The position numbers and the translations under genes are program-made. This document shows, in pieces, positions 7,786-19,533 of a stretch of DNA of 64,000 nucleotides. Location of the stretch: contig NZ_JAAZQK010000003.1 of the NCBI RefSeq assembly GCF_012275445.1, positions 496,001-560,000 on the forward strand, in the 5' to 3' direction. The notes under the pieces are model-generated. The model did no database searches. It was not told where the DNA came from and was given only the letters and a program-made list of their open reading frames with translations. Source of the DNA: Rhizobacter sp. SG703 (lineage in GTDB: Bacteria; Pseudomonadota; Gammaproteobacteria; Burkholderiales; Burkholderiaceae_C). Position 1 is the first letter of the stretch. Each line of letters begins with the position of its first letter.

Positions 7786-9876
7786 ATGGCAATCGACACG
7801 GCATTCAAGACCCTGAACGCGGGCGCGCTGCGGCGCCTGGCCCTGTGCACACCGCTGGCCGTGTTGTCGGCCCTTGCAGCGTTGCCCGGCTCGGCCGCGG
7901 CCGCCACCACCACGCTGGTCGGCAAGGCGAGCGGCCGCTGCATGGATGTGTCCGGCAACAGCACCACCGCGGGCGCGGCGATCCAGATCTACGACTGCCA
8001 TGGCGGTGCCAACCAGCAGTGGGAATTCACCGCGTCGGGCGAACTGCGCACCTTCGGCGGCACCCGCTGCCTCGATGCCAAGGGGCAGGGCACGACGAAC
8101 GGCACGCTGGTCACCTCGTACACCTGCAACGGCCAGGCCAACCAGCAGTGGCGCTACAACGCCAACGGCACCATCTCGGGCTCGCAATCCGGCCTGTGCC
8201 TCGATGTCGCGAACGCCAGCACCGCGCAGAAAGCGCCGGTGCAGCTGTGGGCCTGCCACGGCAACGGCAACCAGGTGTGGACGCGCAGCGACGGCGGCAG
8301 CAACGACAGCGTGGCACCGTCGATCCCCGGCAACCTGCAGGCCACCAACCTGCAGTGCCGTTCGGTCACGCTGTCGTGGTCGGCCTCGACCGACAACGTC
8401 GGCGTGGCGTTCTACGACATCTACCACGACGGCCAGGCAATGGCCTCGGTCGGCGGCAGCACGCTCAGCACGTCGCTCACGTTGAACCCTGGCGCCAAGT
8501 GGGGGCTGTACGTGAACGCCCGCGATGCGGCCGGCAACGTCTCGCAGGCCAGCGCCACGCTGCCGATCACGGTGCCGCAGTGCAGCGCCGACACCGAGCC
8601 GCCCACCGCGCCCACCGGCCTCGCCGGCTCGGTGGCCGGCACCGCCGCCACGCTGACCTGGAAGGCCGCCACCGACAACGTCGCGGTCAGCGCCTACGAC
8701 ATCTACCGCGACGATGCCAAGGTCGGCTCCACGTCGAACCTGAGCTACACCGACAGCGGCCTCGCCGCCAACACCACCTACCGCTACACGGTGGCCGCGC
8801 GCGATGCGCAGGGCAACGTGTCGGCACGCAGCACCGGCGTCAGCCTGACGACCGGCGGCGCCTGCAGCAACCCGGTCTGCTCGGTGAGCCAGGTGGCGAC
8901 CGACACCGACATCCCGTGGGGGCTGGTCACGCTGCCCGACGGCAACATCCTGTACAGCCGCCGCGATGCGCAGGACATCGTGCGGCTGAACCCGGCCACC
9001 GGCGCCAAGGTCACCGTCGGCAAGATCCCGAACGTATCGGGCACCGACGGCGAGGGCGGCCTGATGGGGCTGGCAGTGACGCCGGCCTTCCCGGCCACCG
9101 ACCCGTGGCTCTACGTGATGCACACCACGGCCACCGACAACCGCATCATCCGGTTGAAGTACGTCAACGGCACGCTGGACACCTCGACCATCGAGGTGTT
9201 GCTCAGCGGCATCCTGCGCAACAAGTTCCACAACGGCGGACGCCTGCGCTTCGGCCCCGACGGCAAGCTGTATGCCGCCACCGGCGACGCGCAGAACGGC
9301 GCGAACGCGCAGAACACCAGCGGCCTGAACGGCAAGGTGCTGCGCCTGAACGCTGACGGCACGCGCCCGAGCGACAACCCGTTCGGCAACTACGTGTGGA
9401 GCTACGGCCACCGCAACCCGCAGGGCCTGGCCTTCGATGCGCAGGGCCGGCTGTGGGAGCAGGAGTTCGGCGACGGCACGATGGACGAGACCAACCTGAT
9501 CCAGAAGGGCGGCAACTACGGCTGGCCGGATTGCGAAGGCACCTCGTCGCGCAGCGGCAGCGGTTGCGGCACCTCGGGCTACATCGCACCGAAGCACACC
9601 TACCCGACCGCCGACGGGTCGTGCAGCGGCATCGCGATCGTGCGCAACGTGTTGTACGTGGCCTGCGAGCGCGGCACCCGCGTCTACCGCGAGGTGATCA
9701 GCGGCGACAGCCTGACCAACGTGCAGGAGCTGTTCCGCGGCACCTACGGCCGCATCCGCACCGTCGAGCCGACGATCGACGGCAACCTGTGGATGAGCAC
9801 CACCAACACCGGCGACAAGGACAGCATCGCGAACAACAGCAACGAGAAGATCTTCAAGGTGATCCTGGGCAACTAG
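7786..9876 (+). CDS. Secreted ricin-B lectin / FnIII / PQQ-dependent sugar dehydrogenase
   Basis: A 696-residue exported protein. Residues 1-40 are a Sec signal ending near GSAAAA. Residues ~42-175 are a ricin-type beta-trefoil lectin (CBM13) with three QxW repeats (NQQWEF, NQQWRY, NQVW). Two fibronectin type III domains follow at ~180-270 and ~275-360. Residues ~370-696 form the six-bladed propeller of the soluble glucose/aldose sugar dehydrogenase family, with IPWGLVTLPDGNIL at its start, YGHRNPQGLAFD and NYGWPDCEG. This family oxidises sugars with PQQ and calcium; related proteins exist with other substrates. The lectin and FnIII parts suggest action on polysaccharide-bound sugar outside the cell. 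AAGGAGG lies seven bases before ATG 7786, and the 7738-7769 palindrome probably controls it. Confidence 0.9.
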   Translation: MAIDTAFKTLNAGALRRLALCTPLAVLSALAALPGSAAAATTTLVGKASGRCMDVSGNSTTAGAAIQIYDCHGGANQQWEFTASGELRTFGGTRCLDAKGQGTTNGTLVTSYTCNGQANQQWRYNANGTISGSQSGLCLDVANASTAQKAPVQLWACHGNGNQVWTRSDGGSNDSVAPSIPGNLQATNLQCRSVTLSWSASTDNVGVAFYDIYHDGQAMASVGGSTLSTSLTLNPGAKWGLYVNARDAAGNVSQASATLPITVPQCSADTEPPTAPTGLAGSVAGTAATLTWKAATDNVAVSAYDIYRDDAKVGSTSNLSYTDSGLAANTTYRYTVAARDAQGNVSARSTGVSLTTGGACSNPVCSVSQVATDTDIPWGLVTLPDGNILYSRRDAQDIVRLNPATGAKVTVGKIPNVSGTDGEGGLMGLAVTPAFPATDPWLYVMHTTATDNRIIRLKYVNGTLDTSTIEVLLSGILRNKFHNGGRLRFGPDGKLYAATGDAQNGANAQNTSGLNGKVLRLNADGTRPSDNPFGNYVWSYGHRNPQGLAFDAQGRLWEQEFGDGTMDETNLIQKGGNYGWPDCEGTSSRSGSGCGTSGYIAPKHTYPTADGSCSGIAIVRNVLYVACERGTRVYREVISGDSLTNVQELFRGTYGRIRTVEPTIDGNLWMSTTNTGDKDSIANNSNEKIFKVILGN

Positions 9877-9907
9877 CCGCGGAGCGGCTCGCCCCTACAC
9901 TCGCCCG

Positions 9908-12310
9908 ATGGGCGGACAGGGCGGGCTGTACCTCGCGGGGACCACGGCAGCATGGCTGCTGGGTTGCGCATGGCAGATCCACCAGGCGACCGTTCGCCCG
10001 GCCTGGGTCGCGGTGGGGCTGCTGGCCGCTGCTGTCGGCACCCTGCTGCTGGTCGGGCACCGGCGGCGTCTCGTGGCGCTGGCGGTGCTGGCCGCCTTCG
10101 TCGCGGGCTTCGCGGCATCCGATGGGCGCGCCGGCCTGCGGCTGGCCGCACAACTTCCCACCGCGCTCGAAGGCCAGGACCTGCAACTCACCGGCGTCGT
10201 CGCGAGTCTGCCCGACCACACGCCGTCCGGCCTGCAGTTCCGCTTCGAAGTCGATGAAGCCCGCTGGCGCGGTGAGCCGGTTGCCGTGCCGCCGCTCGTC
10301 TCGCTCGGCTGGTACAAGGGCTGGCACGACGACGGCCCGTTGAGCGGCCCGCAGGCCGAGTTGCGCGCCGGCCAGGCCTGGCGCTTCACCGCGCGGCTGC
10401 GCCAGCCGCACGGCAGCCTGAACCCGGGCGGCTTCGACGTCGAGCTGATGATGTTCGAGCAAGGCGTGCGCGCCACCGGCTACGTGCTCGACGGCCACGC
10501 CGAATTGCTGGACCCCGCCGCCGCGCACCCGATCGAGCGCCTGCGCCAGCGCGTGCGCGACCGGCTGTACGCGCAGGTCGACGACCCGCAGGCGGCCGGC
10601 GTGCTGGCGGCGCTCGCGGTCGGCGACCAGTCGGCGATCGAGCGTGCCGACTGGCAGCTGTTCCGCAGCACCGGCATCGCCCACCTCGTCAGCATCAGCG
10701 GGCTGCACATCACGATGTTTGCGTGGCTGGCTGCGCGGCTCGCGGGCGCGCTCTGGCGGCGCTCGGTGCGCGCGATGCTGTGGCTGCCAGCGCCGCTGGC
10801 CGCACGCTGGATCGGCCTCGCAGCCGCAGCAGGCTATGCGCTGTTTGCCGGTTGGGGCGTGCCGGCCCAGCGCACGGTGTGGATGCTGGCGGTCGTCACG
10901 CTGCTGCAGGCCGGTGCGCGCCGCTGGCCGTGGCCGCTGGTGTTGCTGGCCGCGGCGGTGGTCGTCACCGCGTTCGATCCGTGGGCCTTGCTGCAGCCCG
11001 GCTTCTGGCTGTCGTTCATGGCGGTCGGGCTGCTGATGGCCTCCGAGCCGTCGCACGGCCTGCCTGCGCGGGGCGAGACGCCGGGCCGGCTCGCCGCCGT
11101 GTCGCGCAGCCTGCGCGCCGGCCTGCGCACGCAGGCGATCGCGACGATTGGCCTCGCACCGCTGACGCTGGTGTTCTTCCAGCAGATCTCGCTGGTCGGA
11201 TTCGCGGCCAACCTGGTCGCGATCCCGCTCGTCACGCTGGTGATCACGCCGCTCGCGCTGCTGGGTGCCGCCTGGCCGTGGCTGTGGACGCTCGGCGCGT
11301 GGGTCGAGCAGCAGTTGGTCGCGCTGCTGATGCTGCTGGCGCAGGCGCCGTGGGCGGTGTGGAGCGTGCCTGCCGCGCCCTGGTGGGCGGCCGCTGCCGG
11401 GCTGTTGTCGGCGGTGCTGCTGGTGCTGCCGCTGCCGTGGCGGCTGCGCCTGCTGGCGGTGCCGCTCGCGCTGCCCTTGCTGTTGCCGCCGCGCGAGCTG
11501 CCGCCGGCGGGCCGCTTCGAGCTGCTGGCGCTCGACGTGGGGCAGGGCACCGCGGTGCTGGTGCGCACGCAGCGGCACCTGCTGGTCTACGACGCCGGCC
11601 CGCAGTATTCGCGCGACGCCGACGCCGGCCAGCGCGTGCTGCTGCCGCTGCTGCGCTCGCGCGGCGAAGACCGCATCGACCGGCTGGTGCTGAGCCACCG
11701 CGATGCCGACCACACCGGCGGCGCCGCGGCGGTGATCGCCGGCCTGCCGGTCGGCGAGCTCGACAGCTCGCTCGAGGACGGGCACCCGCTGCTGGGTTCC
11801 GGCGTCCCGACCACCCGCTGCGTCGCCGGCCAGTGGTGGGACTGGGACGGCGTGCATTTCCAGATGCTGCACCCCTTTGCCGACGACTACGGGCGCGCCC
11901 GCAAGCCCAACGCCGTCTCGTGCGTGCTGCGCGTCAGCGCCGGCGGGCGCAGCGCACTGCTCACCGGCGACATCGAGCGCGAGCAGGAAGGCGCGCTGGT
12001 CGAACGCAGCCGCGACGCGTTGCGCAGCGATCTGCTGCTGGTCGCGCACCACGGCAGCCGCACCTCGTCGAGCGCGGATTTCCTCGACGCGGTGCAGCCG
12101 CAGGTCGCGCTGATACAGGCCGGCTACCGCAACCGCTTCGGCCACCCGGTGCCCGAGGTGCTGGCGCGCCTGCACGAGCGCGATGTGCTGGTCGCCGCCA
12201 CCACCTCGTGCGGCGCGTGGCGCTGGCGCAGCGACCAGCCGCCCGCTGCTGGCGTTTGCGAGCGTGACCGCGCCCGCCGCTACTGGCACCATCGCATCGA
12301 AGCGCCGTGA
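9908..12310 (+). CDS. comEC: ComEC/Rec2 family DNA-uptake channel
   Basis: An 800-residue integral membrane protein that carries single-stranded DNA across the inner membrane during natural transformation. It starts with hydrophobic helices and a periplasmic OB-like DUF4131 region (about 70-190). The competence domain follows, with the signature HLVSISGLHITMFAW and many helices. The C-terminal metallo-beta-lactamase-like domain begins at LDVGQGTAVLV and has the metal motif SHRDADHTGG near residue 596. The length is normal for proteobacteria. It starts 31 bases after the dehydrogenase stop but is probably a separate function. No other competence genes are in the window. Confidence 0.93.
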   Translation: MGGQGGLYLAGTTAAWLLGCAWQIHQATVRPAWVAVGLLAAAVGTLLLVGHRRRLVALAVLAAFVAGFAASDGRAGLRLAAQLPTALEGQDLQLTGVVASLPDHTPSGLQFRFEVDEARWRGEPVAVPPLVSLGWYKGWHDDGPLSGPQAELRAGQAWRFTARLRQPHGSLNPGGFDVELMMFEQGVRATGYVLDGHAELLDPAAAHPIERLRQRVRDRLYAQVDDPQAAGVLAALAVGDQSAIERADWQLFRSTGIAHLVSISGLHITMFAWLAARLAGALWRRSVRAMLWLPAPLAARWIGLAAAAGYALFAGWGVPAQRTVWMLAVVTLLQAGARRWPWPLVLLAAAVVVTAFDPWALLQPGFWLSFMAVGLLMASEPSHGLPARGETPGRLAAVSRSLRAGLRTQAIATIGLAPLTLVFFQQISLVGFAANLVAIPLVTLVITPLALLGAAWPWLWTLGAWVEQQLVALLMLLAQAPWAVWSVPAAPWWAAAAGLLSAVLLVLPLPWRLRLLAVPLALPLLLPPRELPPAGRFELLALDVGQGTAVLVRTQRHLLVYDAGPQYSRDADAGQRVLLPLLRSRGEDRIDRLVLSHRDADHTGGAAAVIAGLPVGELDSSLEDGHPLLGSGVPTTRCVAGQWWDWDGVHFQMLHPFADDYGRARKPNAVSCVLRVSAGGRSALLTGDIEREQEGALVERSRDALRSDLLLVAHHGSRTSSSADFLDAVQPQVALIQAGYRNRFGHPVPEVLARLHERDVLVAATTSCGAWRWRSDQPPAAGVCERDRARRYWHHRIEAP

Positions 12311-12364
12311 TGGCCGGCGAATGGCCTGAATTTTGCTAACCTGATCCCCGAGGAGACCGAACCG

Positions 12365-13801
12365 ATGAGAGCAAGCTTCGACGAGATGCAGGCCAGCAGC
12401 ACCACGGTGCGTGACCACTACCGGGTGTACGACCGCTGGCTGGCCCAGCAGCCGGGCGACGTGATGCGCTCGCGCCGCGAAGAAGCCGAGATGATCTTCC
12501 GCCGCGTCGGCATCACCTTCGCGGTGTACGGCGCGAAGGACGAAGACGGCTCCGGCACCGAGCGCCTGATCCCGTTCGACCTGATCCCGCGCGTGATCCC
12601 GGCCGCCGAATGGACCAGCATGGAAGCCGGGCTGCGCCAGCGGGTGACCGCGCTGAACCGCTTCATCCACGACGTCTACCACGGCCAGGAGATCATCAAG
12701 GCCGGCATCGTCCCCGGCGACCAGATCTTCAAGAACGCGCAGTTCCGCCCCGAGATGATGGGCGTCGACGTGCCGGGCAGCGTCTACTCGCACATCTCCG
12801 GCATCGACATCGTGCGCGCCGCCAACCCCGACGGCAGCGGCTCGTACTACGTGCTCGAAGACAACCTGCGGGTGCCCAGCGGCGTGAGCTACATGCTCGA
12901 GAACCGCAAGATGATGATGCGGCTGTTCCCCGACCTGTTCAGCCAGCACCGCGTCGCGCCGGTCGCCCACTACCCCGACCTGCTGCTCGAAACCCTGCGC
13001 GCGGTGGCGCCGGCCGCGGTCAACGACCCGACCGTCGTCGTGCTGACGCCCGGCATGTACAACAGCGCGTACTTCGAGCATGCCTTCCTCGCGCAGCAGA
13101 TGGGCGTCGAGCTGGTCGAGGGGCAGGACCTGTTCGTCAAGGACAACTTCGTCTACATGCGCACGACGCAGGGGCCGAAGCGGGTCGACGTGATCTACCG
13201 CCGGGTCGACGACGACTTCCTCGACCCGCTGGCCTTCCGCCCCGATTCGACGCTCGGCTGCGCCGGGCTGCTCAGCGTCTACCGCGCCGGCAACGTGACG
13301 CTGTCGAACGCCATCGGCACCGGCGTGGCCGACGACAAGTCGGTCTACCCGTACGTGCCGAAGATGATCGAGTTCTACCTCGGCGAGAAGCCGATCCTGA
13401 ACAACGTGCCGACCTGGCAGTGCCGCGATGCCGAGGACCTGAAGTACGTTCTCGCGCACCTCGGCGAGCTGGTGGTGAAAGAGGTGCACGGCGCCGGCGG
13501 CTACGGCATGCTGGTCGGCCCGGCCGCGAGCAAAGACGAGATCGCCGACTTCCGCAAGGCGCTCGAAGCCAACCCGGCCGGCTACATCGCGCAGCCCACG
13601 CTCAGCCTGTCGACCTGCCCGACTTTCGTCGACAGCGGCATCGCGCCGCGCCACATCGACCTGCGCCCGTTCGTGCTGAGCGGCAAGACTGTGCAGATGG
13701 TGCCGGGCGGGCTGACGCGCGTCGCGCTGAAGGAAGGCTCGCTGGTCGTCAACTCGTCGCAGGGCGGCGGGACCAAGGACACCTGGGTGCTCGAGGCCTG
13801 A
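12365..13801 (+). CDS. Circularly permuted type 2 ATP-grasp protein (DUF404/407)
   Basis: A 478-residue member of the circularly permuted ATP-grasp family (COG2308), predicted to form amide or peptide bonds using ATP. Recognisable segments are EMIFRRVGITFAVYG, VLEDNLRVPSGVSYMLENR, a central TPGMYNSAYFEHAFLA, and the C-terminal LSTCPTF and LRPFVLSGK. GAGGAGA lies upstream of ATG 12365. It starts a run of four same-strand genes ending at 19115: ATP-grasp, alpha-E, transglutaminase, transglutaminase-DUF2126. A second, fused copy of this domain is at 19534. The substrate of the family is unknown. Confidence 0.93.
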   Translation: MRASFDEMQASSTTVRDHYRVYDRWLAQQPGDVMRSRREEAEMIFRRVGITFAVYGAKDEDGSGTERLIPFDLIPRVIPAAEWTSMEAGLRQRVTALNRFIHDVYHGQEIIKAGIVPGDQIFKNAQFRPEMMGVDVPGSVYSHISGIDIVRAANPDGSGSYYVLEDNLRVPSGVSYMLENRKMMMRLFPDLFSQHRVAPVAHYPDLLLETLRAVAPAAVNDPTVVVLTPGMYNSAYFEHAFLAQQMGVELVEGQDLFVKDNFVYMRTTQGPKRVDVIYRRVDDDFLDPLAFRPDSTLGCAGLLSVYRAGNVTLSNAIGTGVADDKSVYPYVPKMIEFYLGEKPILNNVPTWQCRDAEDLKYVLAHLGELVVKEVHGAGGYGMLVGPAASKDEIADFRKALEANPAGYIAQPTLSLSTCPTFVDSGIAPRHIDLRPFVLSGKTVQMVPGGLTRVALKEGSLVVNSSQGGGTKDTWVLEA

Positions 13802-13831
13802 TGGACATCGTCGACAAGGGAGAACACGCAC

Positions 13832-14809
13832 ATGCTGTCGAGAACCGCTGACCACCTCTTCTGGATGGCCCGCTACATGGAGCGGGCCGAGAACACCGCC
13901 CGCATGCTGGACGTCAACTACCAGACCTCGCTGCTGCCGCAGTCGGCCGATGCGGTGGTCAACGGCTGGAAGGGCCTGCTGAGCATCTCCGAGCTGAGCC
14001 CCGACTACGCGTCGCGCTACGGCGAGATCGATGCCCGCAAGGTGATGGACTACATGGTCAGCGACGAGCGCAACCCGTCGAGCATCTACAGCTGCCTAAT
14101 GGCCGCGCGCGAGAACGCCCGCGCGGTGCGCGGCACGCTGACCACCGAGGTCTGGGAGACGCAGAACCAGACCTGGCTCGAGTTCCAGCGCATGCTGCGC
14201 CACAAGACCTTCCAGAAGGACCCGGGCGAAGGCTTCGAATGGGTCAAGTTCCGCTCGCACCTGTCGCGCGGCGTCACGGTGGGCACGATGCTGCAGGACG
14301 AGGCCTTCCACTTCCTGCGCATCGGCAGCTTCCTGGAGCGCGCCGACAACACCGCCCGCATGCTCGACGTGAAGTTCCATGCGGTCGAGAGCGAGTTCTT
14401 CGGCACCGGCGCGGCGAATGGCAACGGCAACGCGAAGGACCAGGAGTACGACTTCTACCACTGGTCGGCGATCCTGCGCTCGGTGTCCGGCTTCGAGGTC
14501 TACCGCAAGGCGTATCGCAACGTGATCAAGCCGGAGAAGGTGGCCGAGCTGCTGATCCTGCGCGCCGACATGCCGCGCTCGCTGGCGGCCTGCATGGACG
14601 AGGTCGTCAACAACCTGCGCCAGGTGGCCAACGAGCAGTCGTCGGACACGCTGCGCCGCGCCGGCCGACTGCAGGCCGACCTGCGCTTCGGCCGCATCGA
14701 CGAGATCCTCGCGACCGGCCTGCACGCGTTCCTCACGCAGTTCCTCGAACGCGTCGGCACGCTGGGGGTGGGCATCAGCCGCGACTTCCTGGTGCCGGTG
14801 GCGGCATGA
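13832..14809 (+). CDS. Alpha-E domain protein (DUF403)
   Basis: A 325-residue, mostly helical alpha-E protein (COG2307). The start MLSRTADHLFWMARYMERAENTARML is the family hallmark, and the motif recurs as FLERADNTARMLDVKF near residue 170. Alpha-E proteins nearly always accompany the permuted ATP-grasp enzyme and transglutaminases. Their biochemical role is unknown. The gene starts 30 bases after the ATP-grasp stop, with AAGGGA upstream of the ATG, so co-expression is expected. The fused protein at 19534 carries the same domain at its C-terminus. Confidence 0.93.
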   Translation: MLSRTADHLFWMARYMERAENTARMLDVNYQTSLLPQSADAVVNGWKGLLSISELSPDYASRYGEIDARKVMDYMVSDERNPSSIYSCLMAARENARAVRGTLTTEVWETQNQTWLEFQRMLRHKTFQKDPGEGFEWVKFRSHLSRGVTVGTMLQDEAFHFLRIGSFLERADNTARMLDVKFHAVESEFFGTGAANGNGNAKDQEYDFYHWSAILRSVSGFEVYRKAYRNVIKPEKVAELLILRADMPRSLAACMDEVVNNLRQVANEQSSDTLRRAGRLQADLRFGRIDEILATGLHAFLTQFLERVGTLGVGISRDFLVPVAA

Positions 14810-14831
14810 CGCCGCGGGCGCGGGCCGCCGG

Positions 14832-15680
14832 ATGAAGCTCGACATCCGGCACGTCACGCACTACGACTACAGCGCGCCGCTGCAGTACGCGCTGCAGTCG
14901 CTGTGCCTCACGCCGCAGGCGAACGCGCACCAGACGGTGCTCGACTGGAGCCTGTCCGCGCCGGGCCAGCTGTTCGCGCAGCGCGATGCCTTCGGCAACC
15001 TGGCCCACACCTGGAGCCTGCGCCAGCGTGCCTACCGTGGCGCGGTGCGGGCCGCGGGGGTCGTGCGCACGCATGCGTCGCCGCTGCTGGTCGACGACCG
15101 CATCCCGCCGGCGTTCTACCTGCGCGCCACGCCGCTCACCCATGCGGCCGGGCCGCTCGCCGCGCTCGGCCTCGAGCACCTCGACGGCCCGGTCGACGAG
15201 GCGCGCGCACTCGCGCTGGCGCTCGCCGTGGCCGACCGCATCGCCTACGAAGGCGGCCGCACCAGCACGCGCACCACCGCGGCCGAAGCGCTCGCGCTCG
15301 GCGCCGGCGTGTGCCAGGACCAGGCCCATGTCTTCATCGCCGCCTGCCGTGCGGCCGGCGTGCCGGCCCGCTATGTCAGCGGCTATTTCCACGCGCCCGA
15401 CGCGCCCGATCTGGCGAGCCACGCGTGGGTCGACGTCTGCGTCGACCCGGACGCGCGGCGCTGGCTCAGCGTCGACATCACCCACCGCTGCCTGATGGAC
15501 GAGCGCCACGTGCGCCTGGCCGTCGGCCCCGACTACGCCGCCTGCTCGCCGATCCGCGGCGTGCGCGAAGGCGGCGGCGACGAGACGATGCGCGTCGAGG
15601 TGGGCATCCGCGTCCTGCCCGACCACGCACCGTCCGAAGCCGATCCCGCAACCGCTGTGCTCACCGCCCAGGAGCCCTGA
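14832..15680 (+). CDS. Transglutaminase-like cysteine peptidase family protein
   Basis: A 282-residue protein (COG1305). The N-terminal beta domain (MKLDIRHVTHYDYSAPLQYALQSL) is followed by the papain-like core. The catalytic triad is visible: Cys161 in GVCQDQAHVF, His197 in SHAWVDV and Asp near 216 in SVDITH. There is no signal peptide, so it is probably cytoplasmic. It is the third gene of the ATP-grasp/alpha-E run and its stop directly abuts the next start (TGAATG). In this setting it may cleave or transfer on the product of the ATP-grasp enzyme, which is an inference from conserved neighbourhood. Confidence 0.9.
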   Translation: MKLDIRHVTHYDYSAPLQYALQSLCLTPQANAHQTVLDWSLSAPGQLFAQRDAFGNLAHTWSLRQRAYRGAVRAAGVVRTHASPLLVDDRIPPAFYLRATPLTHAAGPLAALGLEHLDGPVDEARALALALAVADRIAYEGGRTSTRTTAAEALALGAGVCQDQAHVFIAACRAAGVPARYVSGYFHAPDAPDLASHAWVDVCVDPDARRWLSVDITHRCLMDERHVRLAVGPDYAACSPIRGVREGGGDETMRVEVGIRVLPDHAPSEADPATAVLTAQEP

Positions 15681-19115
<3,435 letters not shown>

Positions 19116-19125
19116 GTGCGCTTGC

Positions 19126-19374
19126 AAAGGCGCGTGGGGGGAGGCCGTGGCGCGTCGTCAGGAGCGGTCTTCGCCCCTGGCGGGGCGAAGACTTCCCTCC
19201 GCTGACTGGCTTCATGGCCCGTCGCCGAAACTCCCTCCGCTCACTTCGTTCGCTGTGGTCAGACAGTCGGCGACAGTCAGTTCACGAAGCGTGCTGCGCA
19301 CGCGGGCCATGAAGCCAGCCAGCTCCGGCGCCCCTTCCTTATTGGCGCTCCACGGCCTCCCCCCACGCGCCTTT
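19126..19374. repeat. Palindromic repeat element with 25-bp perfect terminal inverted repeats
   Basis: The ends 19126-19150 and 19350-19374 are perfect inverted copies of 25 bp (aaaggcgcgtggggggaggc...). Inside, CTGGCTTCATGGCCCG near 19206 pairs with CGGGCCATGAAGCCAG near 19303, and smaller inverted pieces lie between (CACTTCGTTCG, CACGAAGC). The nested arrangement is that of a folded MITE- or REP/BIME-like element. I see no convincing gene inside. It occupies most of the 418-base gap between the two ATP-grasp/transglutaminase gene sets. The remaining ~160 bases before ATG 19534 must hold the promoter of the second set, but I see no clear box. Confidence 0.75.
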
Positions 19375-19533
19375 GGGCACCGCCCTGCCTTGTGGGATGT
19401 GACAAGCGAACAAATGGGAGTTGATCCCCGGTTGACACCCCGGGCCGCGCTGAGCAGGCCGGCTTGCCGGGCCGCTGGGTGGCGCCCTGGGGGCGGTTCC
19501 ATGACAAACTGGCGACTGGCTTGAAGTCGATAC

